The position numbers and the translations under genes were made by a program. This document shows positions 25,147-35,450 of a stretch of DNA of 64,000 nt, piece after piece; position 1 is the stretch's first letter, and each line of letters begins with the position of its first letter. The notes under the pieces are model-generated. The model was not told the origin of the DNA. It searched no databases and saw only the letters and a list, made by a program, of their open reading frames with translations. Source of the DNA: Taeniopygia guttata (lineage: Eukaryota; Chordata; Aves; Passeriformes; Estrildidae); the NCBI RefSeq assembly GCF_048771995.1, contig NC_133043.1:7954501-8018500 (forward strand). Direction: 5' to 3'.

Positions 25147-25811
25147 TGTCCTGGCGTGTAAGATAAGCATGGATTCTATTTGCCAAGTGTTGGAGGTTGG
25201 GCAGTTTTCTTATCTCTCCCAAGAACAATGTCTCCCTCCGGGGAGATATCTTCTGTTAATGGGCCATTAATGACTCACTGCATGACCGGTAAAGGTACAT
25301 CAGCGCATTGTGAGATGCTCCACCCAGAGGAGGAGCCAAGCAGCCCTACCTGCATAAAATCAGCACTTTTTGGGGCACTAGAGTAGCCCTTTTCTGGATT
25401 CCTAGAGGAGCAGCTTCTTCTCTGCTGGATCCCCAGAGGAAGACCAGGCCCATCTACTCCATCACCAGACCTTCAGAGAAAACTCCACCCTTCTACAGAT
25501 CACTGCTTCAGCAGCATTTCATCTGCCACTCCAGGAGGAGCAGCCACATTTAACTGGACTATTCCCAGCACCCTGACTCCTCAGGGTGTCAGGTTTCTGA
25601 CTCTATCAGTAAAAAAAAAAGTACATTTTTTTCTTTATTTTTCTTTAGTTTTTTTTTCTAGTAAAGAACTGTTATTCCCATTCCCATATCTTTGCCTGAG
25701 AGCCTTTTAATTTCCAAATTGTGGTAATTCGGAGGGAGGGGGTTTACCTTTTCAATTTCACAGGAGGCTCTTGCCTTCCTTCACAGACTCCTGTCTTTTC
25801 AAACTAAGACA
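25147..25811 (+). mobile_element. Solo LTR, ERVL-like, with 5-bp target duplication
   Basis: A 665-bp LTR on + begins TGTCCTGGCGTG and ends CTAAGACA. It is flanked by the identical pentamer GATGC at 25142-25146 and 25812-25816. Within it are a TATA-like CATAAAA near 25353 and a T-rich stretch near 25620-25665. A 5-bp duplication is typical of ERVL (class III) elements, and the sequence matches my memory of an abundant passerine LTR. No internal region is present. Clean ends and an intact duplication imply a fairly recent insertion in avian terms. Confidence 0.88.
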
Positions 25812-28800
25812 GATGCTATGTGTCCTTGCTGCTGGCTGAAGTGCCTGTCCCCCCTGGTGCTGAGAGGGGCCCAGCTGCAGCCAGCAAACCTGGAGTGTGT
25901 TGGCCTCCTGGAAGGGGTTTTGTAAGCAAAATTAATGGTACTACTTTGGCCAAGCTGATCTTTTGTGCAGCCCTGTGGCTTGTGGTTATTTAGTGCACCC
26001 AAAATTGATACTTTAAAGGCTGAGATACAGCAGATGGCAAAGCCAGGAAAGTACAGGACGGAGGGATAATGAGATTACCTTCACTTGGAGAAGCTCTGCA
26101 GCTTGTGTGGACATCCCTGAGCATCCCCCACCTGTTCACCTTGCAGGACAGGGATCAGCACCAGCCAAACACCTCCCTGAGGAAGTGGGTGAACACCTGG
26201 CAAGTTTGCCCTTGTCCCAGCAACTGCTCTCCAGGTGTATCAGATAGTCAGGAAAAATACATGAAGGGCTGGATGTTTCCCCCGTGACACTGCAGGCAAA
26301 AAGCCACCTCCAGAGTCCCAGCAGGTCCAGAACATGTCCCTGGGGTTAACCAGCTGCACACTCCCTGGACCCACCTTGGTTGTGAGTGTTTTTCCACTTC
26401 TGCAGCATTTTTGTTGGGGGCAGCAGTGTCTCCAGGGTCTCTCTGGGCTCCAAGGAAGGCATTTCAGCTGGGATTGTCAGCAAGGCTTGTCAGGCTTGAC
26501 TTCCTTTTTCCCTTTTTCCTTGTGCTGCAGAGAGACCAGGCAGTTTCTCATGTCTCACTGAGCTTGTTTGTGAAGGACAACCACCCACATTGAGAATCTA
26601 AATGCAGAATTCAGCTTCTCTGAGAGGGTGTAGCCTGTGCCTGGCTGCTCTGCCCATAGGAGCCCACAGTGTCTGTGGGAGCAGGGAGGTGTCCGAAATG
26701 CACAGTGCCTCTGCTGGGAACGATGCAGCCCTGTGGGAATGCCATGCCCAGAGGGAGCCACGGGCTTTGGAGCAGACCAGAAATCCTTCCTGAGCAGCAA
26801 ACATGGAAGCCTGGGTGAGGCTGGTCACCATCCAGAGCTGCCTGAGGAGAAACTCCTGCACTCGGGAGCTCTGGACCTGCTGGGTGCCACAGTGGTGGCT
26901 GTGCACTCTGTCCCCAGGTGGCCCTGGTGGTGTCCCCTGTCCCCCGGCCCTGCAAGCTCTCCCTGAGGGGCTGTGGGTGGGCAATGAGGCAGTTTTGTTC
27001 CTTGCCTGTTCCTCAGGCCGTACCACATTGCTGTGGGTTGCTTAGTGACCAGCTCCACCGGGCATTCTTCCTGCCTGAATAGGGCTTTTCTCTTCCCCAG
27101 AAGTTGGAAGAAGTTTCCCTTAGACCTTTCCCTTCCCCCTCCTCCTCTTTTGTTCCTCTGTCCTTTGGGAAGCAGGAAGGGGCTGAGTCAAGGATTCCCC
27201 AGGGGGTGAGGGGGCTTTGGGATGGGCTGGCAGCCCCCAGCCCACGCTTTTCCCTTGTGTCGAGGCTTCCTGGAGTCAAGGGAAGGAAAATTCCCAGGAG
27301 GCTTTCCCCTAAGCCTGTTCCCTCCAGGATTTTATCTCAGCACAGCAGACTTCGATGTTATCAGGGATAATTTTGGCTGGAGAAGGGCCTTTGCTGTGGC
27401 CTGAAGTTTCTCAGCAAGCTCAAAGCCACATCCTTCCTGATCCCAGGAAAGCAGCTCTGACCTTATGGTCCCCCTCACCTCCTCACTTTGCTCCTGTCCC
27501 CCTGCACCAAAGGCCACCGTGGGCTGGCTGAGGTGTGGCACACGCTGGGACACATCCCCTGGGGCACAAATCCAGCCTTGCCTCACCAGAGCCGCCTGAT
27601 CTTGTGGCATCGGGTCACAAGAAGTTGAGCAGGGCTGGAGGTGGCATTTCCCAGCCTGGCACAAACAAATGGAATGAAGTCTGTGGAGAGCTGGAGCAGC
27701 CTTGGCAAGAGCCAGGATTCAGGGCTGGGCAAGCTCCCAGCAGGGTGAGTGGAAGCAGCACTGCCAGGCTGTGCTGCAGCAGCCCCAGCCTGCTCAGTGC
27801 CGCTGGGCAGAGCCAGTGCCACCCCGAAATCCAGGTCTCCATGGTTGGCACGCCATCAAGATTGTCCCTGTGCCACCAGGTGGCAGTTCCTGTTCAGGGA
27901 TCTGTCTTTGTGCCAGGTCTGGCACATCCTGGTGTGGCACTGTGTCCTGCAGGGCACAGCTCCTGCCATCGACAGCCTGGGGCTCGCTGGGGTGTGAGGG
28001 GACACACGGAGCAGAGCTTTGGTGCCCTGCAGTGCCAAGGTGTGCCCTCTGCTCCTGCAGCATGGCACGGAGCTGAAGGCAGCACAAGCAAAGGTGGGAT
28101 CAGCTCTGACATCCTGAGGGATGCTCAGATACAGCAGCTCCTCCTCCTGCACGGACACAATGCCCGGTGACCAGTGGACTGCTCACTGCCAGCCAGGAGC
28201 TCTGGGGGCTGCAGGGTTTAAACAGAGACATTTGATTTGTGGGATAAATAAACCATGTTCCTCAGCATGTCCAGAAGTTGCTGTTTTGTCAGCCCTGCTT
28301 TTTTCAAAAGCTCTTGGTGACTACCATGAACTGTTAATTACAGCTGTGCCAGACTCCTCCTGGGGCTCCTCGAGAGCTAACAGCCTTTAAATATTCTCCA
28401 CCAGATTGTAGAAACCAAAACCACTTGTCACCCAGAAGTTCTCATGGTGTCACCTTCCTGGCAGGGCTTCAAATTTACTGCTTCATTTGCACCTCTTCCC
28501 TCTTTCAGTGTGACTGCTCACCTGAACAGCAGAAGCAGAGACCACCCTGTCCCGCTGTGTGTTCACAGCTCCTTGACTGGATGAAGCAGGAGGAAGCAGA
28601 CATGGACTTGCTGGGGGACAGGGATGCATTTTGGGGACAAGTGAGTGGTGCAGAGCCCATCTCGTCCCTGCTCCTGGTCAGTGCAGCCCTGCTCTCTGCA
28701 TCCTCTCTGGGTTTGGCCTTACCAGGAACAGGGACAAGCTGGGCTCTGCACCATGTCCTGGGGTTTGAGGTGCCTTCTAGAGGTGGCAGCCAGCCCCAAA

Positions 28801-28944
28801 CCCAACCGGGTGCTGGAGGGAGCCCCTGTGTGTGCCACACACAGCTCCAGGGCAGCCTGGTGGCACATCCATATTGTCATTGCTGTCTCTTTCCTTCTCA
28901 GGCAGGCAACAGAGGCACGGAGCAGCCAGAGCTGGGTGACAGCA

Positions 28945-29324
28945 TATTGTAAATGCAGGCGAAGCCAATGGGAAGAAATGACAATGTCTGACTCAATTCA
29001 GAAGGCTGAATTATTTCTTTATTATAACTATGCTAAAATACATTAATATACTATATAAAAGGAGGATACTAAAACTACATACTACTTTCTCTAACACAAC
29101 TCGTGACCCTCTCTGAGAGTCCAGCCCCAGGTAGGTTGGATTGGCCACCAGGCTCAAACAATCCTCAACAGAATCCAACCAAGCAATCACCCCAGGTAAA
29201 CAATTCTCCAAACACATTCCACATAGGAAAAACAAGGAGCAGAAATAGAAATTGTTTTCGCTTTCATTTTTCTGTGTGCACCCTTATGAAAAATCCTGAG
29301 AAGGAGAGGAATGTGCTTGCCACA
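28945..29324 (-). mobile_element. Passerine ERVK LTR, antisense
   Basis: The motif order, read on +, is AGGCGAAGCCAATGGGAAG, then GAAGGCTGAATTATTTC, an AT-rich core, ACTCGTGACC, CCAAACACATTCCACAT and finally GTGCTTGCCACA. This is the reverse complement of the very abundant songbird ERVK LTR. The hexamer ACAGCA lies on both sides (28939-28944 and 29325-29330), fitting a 6-bp target duplication, though the left edge of the LTR itself is slightly eroded. No internal region was seen. Confidence 0.8.
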
Positions 29325-30520
29325 ACAGCACCCATCTTCCCAGCATGGAGTTGCTCCCTCTGGATGTGTTACTCTCAAGTGTCTGTGGCTGATGTGATGC
29401 TGTGGGAGTGTGGCAGAGCTGTGTGCCTGCTCGAGGTCAGCACAAAAAGCTCTGTGCTGAGGACTTAGCAGGTGCTGTTCATGTTCCTCAGTTGCTGAGA
29501 GGTTTGGGGCAGGCCCTGAGGGCAGAGGGTGGGAAGTTTCCGCTCCTCTCTCCTCTGTGTGGACCTTCTCCCTTTCTTGGGGATGTGGTAGCAGGTAAAT
29601 CCAGTTGGACCAGAAAAACTATTGATAATAGGGGAGGGAGAACAAGATAAAGGAGCAGCCCATGGTTTTGTTGTGCAAAAAGCACCGGCTGACCTGCCAG
29701 AAGCCCTCACCTCCAGGTGCTGGAGCAGGGCCCTGCAGGTAAACAGCTCCAGGGGGTGCAGCAGGGCTCCTCTGCCAGGCTGAGCAACAGGACCTTGGAT
29801 GCTGCAGGGCTTTCCCAGCTTGGCCTGTCCAGCCCTTGGCATGGTAAATTCTGAAAAGACACTTCCTGAGTTCTGGGGACATCCCAAGGCTCCCTCCATC
29901 CCTCCCATGGCAGCCATGCAGTGTCAGATGGGACCACACAGGTGGGTGCACAAGGGGCTGGGTCACCCACCCACACTCAGACATGGTGTCCCCTCTCCCC
30001 AGCTTTGGGGACAGAGCCTGTCCTGGCCCCAGGGACATGTCTTTGAGCAGACCCTAGGGACTGGCTGCTCTGCTAAGAGCAGGGAAGGGTCAGCCAACAT
30101 CTGCTCTGCTTTGCCAGAGAGGTCATCTTGGTCCAAGATACCTTGGAAGAAGGGGGAAGGCAGTGGTTTGCATCATCCCCCTAATTTCTCAGAGGTGTTT
30201 CCCACTCTGCACCCCTCCAAGGCATAGCTCAGAGCCTCCCAGGCTGCCTCATGCCAGTGGAGAGGGGATGGCCTTTGAACTGTGTGTTTGGCTTGTCTGG
30301 GCCCTGGTCAGTGCTCCAGGGCTGACCAAGGGCTCTGCCATGCACGGGCACCTGAGATAAGAGCCAGGCTGGGCCAGCAGGGCCAGGGGGAGCGAGCCAG
30401 CATGAGCCAGCCTAAGCCACATCCTGCCACTGCTCATGAGGTCCTGAGCTGCCACCTCAGCCTGTGGCTTACCCCAGGAACCTCCCTGCTTTGGGCAAGG
30501 GCAGGAGGGGACTGGCACAA

Positions 30521-30955
30521 AGATCACGGAGTCACAGAATCCCTTTGGCTGGAAAAGGCCTCTGGCATCATTGATTCCAACCTTTGAACACCCCCTTGTC
30601 CCCCAGACCTCAGCACTGAGTGCCACCTCCAGCCTTTCCTTAAACACCTTCAGGGACAGTGACTCCACTGCCTCCCTGGGCAGCCCATTCCAATGCCTGA
30701 CAGCCCTTTCTGAGAAGAAATTCCTCCTAATGTCCAACCCAGACCTCCCCTGGCACAGGATTATGTCCTCTCATCCTGTCACTGTTTGCCAGGGAGGAGA
30801 GACCGATCCCCAGCTGGCTACACCCTCTTGTCAGGGACTTGTTGAGAAGTGATAAAGCCTCCTTTTCTCCAGGCTAAACAACTCCAGCTCCCTCAGCTTC
30901 TCCTCACTTGTGTTCCATACCCTTCACCAGCTTCATTTTCCTTCTCTGAGCAGTT
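30521..30955 (-). mobile_element. CR1 LINE 3' end, 5'-truncated
   Basis: In reverse orientation this is a classic CR1 tail. The minus strand codes [20 protein letters not shown], part of the conserved end of the CR1 reverse transcriptase frame, followed by the 3' UTR and a terminal pair of degenerate 8-mers (ATTCTGTG, ACTCCGTG) at about 30524-30541. About 435 bp remain, so it is truncated and inactive, as nearly all CR1 copies are. Confidence 0.93.
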
Positions 30956-31066
30956 TTGCTGCACTCCCAGTCCCCTTTTCCCCCCTGCAGCCCTGGGGGT
31001 GTGGGCAGAAGGGCAGAGCACAGCCCTGAGCCTCTCTGCTCCTGCAGCCAAGCGCAGCCAGCGCCC

Positions 31067-31126
31067 TGCTGTCATCCTGCTGTCACCCTGCTGTCACCCT
31101 GCTGTCACCCTGCCGTCACCCTGCTC
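31067..31126. repeat. 11-bp minisatellite (TGCTGTCACCC)n
   Basis: Five consecutive 11-bp units and a partial sixth lie here, with single-base variants in the first and fifth units. It sits just right of the CR1 piece. Confidence 0.88.
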
Positions 31127-31463
31127 CAGGCATCCTCCGTGTGGTCACCTCTCCTGCCTTTGGTTGTAGTAGCACCTACAAATCCACCACAAAGCCCAGC
31201 AGAGAGAGTCAGGGGCGCTGTGCCCAACCCCGTTTGGCGAGGGAAGCTGTGGCCGAGCTGCTCCCGCTGCCCTCCCCTCCCCAGCGGGCAGGGGCCGTGT
31301 GTCAGCCCCCCGGGACATCTGCTGATGAATTTTTCATGCTGCCATGGCCGTGCCTCCACAGGCAGCCATATGGCCCTGCATTTTCGGGGGGTGACACAGC
31401 CACCCGCTCCGGCGGCCAGGCTCTGCGTTTCAGGGACCTGCTCTATGAGAGGGGTTTTGGCAC

Positions 31464-31682
31464 TTTCTTAAATGCACCTCTGACCCGTGCTGAATGAATT
31501 TGGATGTGTAAATCCTCCAGGAGATTTTTGGAGATCTTTCTTAAATGCACCTCTGACCCGTGCTGAATGAATTTGGATGTGTAAATCCTCCAGGAGATTT
31601 TTGGAGATCTTTCTTAAATGCACCTCTGACCCGTGCTGAATGAATTTGGATGTGTAAATCCTCCAGGAGATTTTTGGAGATC
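31464..31682. repeat. 73-bp tandem triplication
   Basis: Three consecutive copies start at 31464, 31537 and 31610. Each opens TTTCTTAAATGCACCTCTG and ends near TTTTTGGAGATC. The copies look almost identical, so the triplication is recent or kept homogeneous. The reading frames that cross it are artefacts of the repeat. Confidence 0.92.
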
Positions 31683-33788
31683 TCATTCTCCCACCTGCAC
31701 AGTTCATCATGGCAAAGACCACGACATTTTCCTCTGCCAACCTGTGGCTGGCAGCCAGCTGGTGCAAAATATGTTTATTTTCCTCTTGTGCTCTCTAGCC
31801 ACGGGGAGGGATTGGGTTCTTTTTCCAAGAAGTAATCACTGGAATAAAAAGACCAGGCTAAAAATGATGCTTGCTGGTTTCCATTGTAATTTCTTTTATG
31901 TTCTTTTCCTAATCTTTATTTGGCAACTACCATCATAAAAGGTTTTTCACACTTATTTAACTTCTAAATTAAGCACCACTTAATTTTGGGGCATAGTCCA
32001 AAATGCATTGTAGCACAAAACAAGTAGAGCAGATGAAGAACTGTGCATCTCATTTTCACCCCGCTGAAAATAAAACCAACAGTAGAAAACCATATATCAT
32101 GGAAACAGTGAGATGTGAAGAAATTAGCTCCTCCAGCCCTTGAAGCTGCCATTCCACCAGTATTTGCATGATTGGGCCATAAATGCTTCCAAATGGCAAA
32201 TTCCTGACTTTCCCCAGGTCACTTCCCCTGGACCATTGGTCATCCATCCAAGCCAAGCCTTGCTATGTCCCTTGTGACTTTCTCCAGCAGTTGGTAATAA
32301 TTAGCTGCGGTTAACGAGCACATGAGCCAAGGCAGTGATGGATCACAGGGAGCACATCCAGCGGGTCAGAGCCAGCGAGGAAAACCCTGGCTCACACAGG
32401 GTGGGGACAGCTCCAGGCTGGGGGACCTCTGAGCAGGACCCCAGACTCAACCATGCTCTGCTGGCTCTGAGTTTTCCACAAAAATCCTGTACCCCTGAGG
32501 GCTGAGAGCAGCTTTTAGTGCTAGAGGCAAAAAGCATCAAATCCCTCCATCGATGCATCCCCATTTCTCTGAGCTGCCTTTTGCTACTGGGGTACGTGTG
32601 ACCCCCTCTTCCTGCCCATCCTTCCACAGCTTTAGCTCCAGCTGGGTTTTGAGCTTGATTTTATCCCTGTGTGTCCAAGTGGTCATGGTCTGTCCTGTCC
32701 TTCCAGCTGTTCTCTCCTTCCCTGAGACAATCCGTGCCCAGCCAACCTTCCTGCCACAACAGCAAGGAGACTTCCCTGCAAGTTTGCTGTGAAATCAGCC
32801 TGGCCCCTATCCCTTTGTGGTGTCCCAGATCCACTGTCCTCTCTCCCAGGGGGACAAGGTGACACCACTGCCAGCCTCAGGCACAGAGCTGTTCCCATGT
32901 TCACACCACAGCCTGGCACTTCGTGGATGCCAACACGGTGCCATCCCCACGCAGCCAAAATTCCCAGAGGATCGGGGCTGGCAATGGAGGGATCCGGAAT
33001 GGAAGAAAGTGGAGATTGGAGCAAACTCCTGTTAAAATGTGTTTTGCTTTTATCTTCCTTTGAACCTGTCTGGGCAGGCTGCGAAGGAAGGGGAGTGGTT
33101 GGATCTGAGGGGATAAAGGAGTGTTGGGGGAAATGCAGGCACAGTGAGCTCAGGGACAGGGTTTGGACCCAGGTTTTGGGGTTGAATAATGAAAGAGGGT
33201 ATTTGTGGAGGGGTTGGAGGTGTGTGACAACCTGGAACAACACATGAGTGCTCAGGGAGCCACGGGCAAAGGTTTTGGGTGGAGCAGGGCTCACCAAATG
33301 CTGCTCCCCGAGTCTGGTGACTTCCTAAAAATCCAACCCCCCAAAATCCCTACAGTTCAACTGAAAAGGCTTGTTTGCCTGCTGAGTCCCTTCCCCCACT
33401 GCAACAAACATCTTGGTATGCATATCCTTCAGTTCACAGGCTGGTTCTTTCAGAGTTGAACTAAAATAACACCAAGATATTCTTTCAAAAAAGAAACTAG
33501 AGCACATCCTCTCCGAAAATACCAAAATAATTCATGCAAATTTTCCCCCAAACCCGTTTCTCTTTTCCTCCAACCCAAACTCTTTGTCGAGCTTGCCACA
33601 AAGCCCCGAAAGGTTTTGTTTGCTGCAAATGCAGGAGATCCATTCAGCCAGAACGTGCTGGGGGACCCGGGGGCAGCACCCCAACTGTGCCCCCCTCGTG
33701 TTTAGTGGCAGCACCCCATCAGTGCCCCACATTTTCCCCCACATTTGCACCCTCCTGGTGCAAATAATAATGAGAATGAGAATAAGAG

Positions 33789-33867
33789 AAGAATAAGAAT
33801 AAGAATAAGAATAAGAATAAGAATAAGAATAAGAATAAGAATAAGAATAAGAATAAGAATAAGAATA
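33789..33867. repeat. Hexanucleotide microsatellite (GAATAA)n
   Basis: About 13 nearly perfect GAATAA units lie about 480 bp upstream of the ST6GALNAC2 start codon. One strand reads as alternating Arg-Ile, the other as Ser-Tyr, which creates false ORFs. Tracts of this length are often polymorphic. Confidence 0.93.
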
Positions 33868-34139
33868 TCCGCGGCAGGAGCCCGCGGACACGCTCGGGGG
33901 TGGCACCGTGGGACCGCCGGGTGTCCATGTGGCTGCAGCCCAAACACGCACGTGTTTGAGTCGGACAAGAAAGTTACGAAAAGGGGAACCCTGCTTATGA
34001 GCAGTGGGATGGTGGGAATGAAAAGGAGGTTTAAAAAAAAAAAATTTAAAAAAAAATCTCAGTTCCCTTCTGGTCTGGGTAAATGTTTAATCCCCAGCTC
34101 GGAGAAAAAAAAAGCAGCTCAAAAGTGCTTTTTTTCTCA

Positions 34140-35450
34140 GCAAGTCTGAACCAGTCAGCCTGGTGCCTCCTCCCTCCGGCTTACACCCTCCCTCCCACCG
34201 CTCCGGAGGAATATCCCAGCCGGCTCTAAAGTGCAGCTGGGCACCCGGGGCAGGACGGAGGCAGCCCCCGGCCGTGTCCGCGCCCACCGGGCTGGGAGAA
34301 CAGAGGCGCCGGGAAGTTTTGTGTGCCCGGGGCTGGATTGCCCAGGATGGGGTCCCCGCACTGGAAAAGGCTTTGCCTTCTGCTCCTGGCAGGTTTAACA
34401 TCCTCCCTGCTCCTCTACAGTCACTACCGCGCCACGCTGGAGGCGCCCACCAGCCAAAGGATCATCGCCAGGTAAGGGGGACGGGGATGGGAGAGGGGTG
34501 GGAGGCAGGGATCTGTAAATCCCGTGCTGGGATGGCGAGGGGAAATCGGGGTGCCCCTTAGGGCTGGTGATCTCTGCCCCCGGCCGGTTTGGAGAACAGG
34601 CTGGCAGCAGGCTCTGAGTTGTCCTGGGCATCAGCATCTGCCCAGGGCCACCAGCCGAGACCAGAGCGGGACCCCAAGGCCATGGAGGGTCCCCTTGCAT
34701 TGGGTGGAACCCCTCCAAGGGTTCAGCTCATCGCAGGGCAAAGACACCATTGCTGAGAGCAGGGAGGGCTGAGGAGGGATCGGACCCGCTCGGGCTCCCG
34801 CGGAGCCGCCGCGTGTTCGGCCGGGCTGGGGCGGGATGCGACCCCGCTGCTTGTCCCGGGACAGGCTCGGCCCCATGGAACTGTGCCCATGCAGGGCCAG
34901 GGCACGGCTGCCCCTCTCTCAGAGCCCCCGAGCTGCCCGCAGGCTCGCCAACTCGGCTGCGGCGTTTTCCGAACTCCAGCAATCCGCAACTCCCCCTTTG
35001 TCCGCCTTCCCCGCATCCTCCAAACCTCCCGGAGCCCATTCTGAGCCTCCCCGGTGCCCAGCGGGACGGGGTGCTGGGGTGCCCCGCCGGGTGCGGGGAA
35101 GGAGCACACACACACACACAGCGCTTGGGCTGCGGGACCAGCTGCCCTGTCCCCTGCGAGCATCAGGTGCTGGGCCAGGAGTGCGCTGGGGGTGTCCCCC
35201 ACCCCCTCCTGGGTGCTTTGGGGTACCATCGGTGTGACAGAGCCCGGCTGGAAGCGGGGATGCTGTGGGGACCGGAGCCGCTCTTGCGCAGGGGGAGATT
35301 TGCTGAGGGTGCCCCGGGTTTCAGAACTTCTCTCTTGCCCAGCTGGGAGCTCTCCTTGCCCGATCCCACCGTGCCAAAGGCAGGGAGGGGTCCCCTCTCC
35401 TGCCGGGCTTGTGGATCAGGAATATCTGCAGCAGCCCGGGCGGGCTTTTG
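34140..35450. promoter_or_regulatory. GC-rich promoter region / CpG island of ST6GALNAC2
   Basis: CpG-rich sequence surrounds exon 1 and the start of intron 1, with many CCG and CGG clusters, for example around 34200-34330 and 34800-35110. No TATA box is evident, which fits a CpG-island promoter. Limits are by eye. Confidence 0.6.

Larger units (their letters stand above)
24318..34346. other. Intergenic ST6GALNAC1-ST6GALNAC2
   Basis: The first part should be ST6GALNAC1 3' UTR. The rest holds a solo ERVL-like LTR, an antisense ERVK-like LTR, a CR1 piece, a 73-bp triple repeat, an 11-bp minisatellite and a GAATAA microsatellite. An isolated AATAAA on + near 28240 follows sequence that could be the end of an unannotated transcript, but no gene could be built. 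The segment 26.0-28.2 kb is GC-rich with many chance frames on both strands and no recognisable protein. Confidence 0.6.

Noticed and set aside
26000-28200. Many overlapping 80-210 aa frames on both strands
   Set aside because: GC-rich sequence with few stops; frames overlap on both strands with no recognisable domain or splice pattern.
33745-34149. 134-aa frame with a long Arg-Ile repeat and antisense Ser-Tyr frames
   Set aside because: It is only the translation of the GAATAA microsatellite; all frames across it stay open because the unit has no stop in those frames.
35107-35120. Short CA run in ST6GALNAC2 intron 1
   Set aside because: Only about seven CA units; ordinary microsatellite.
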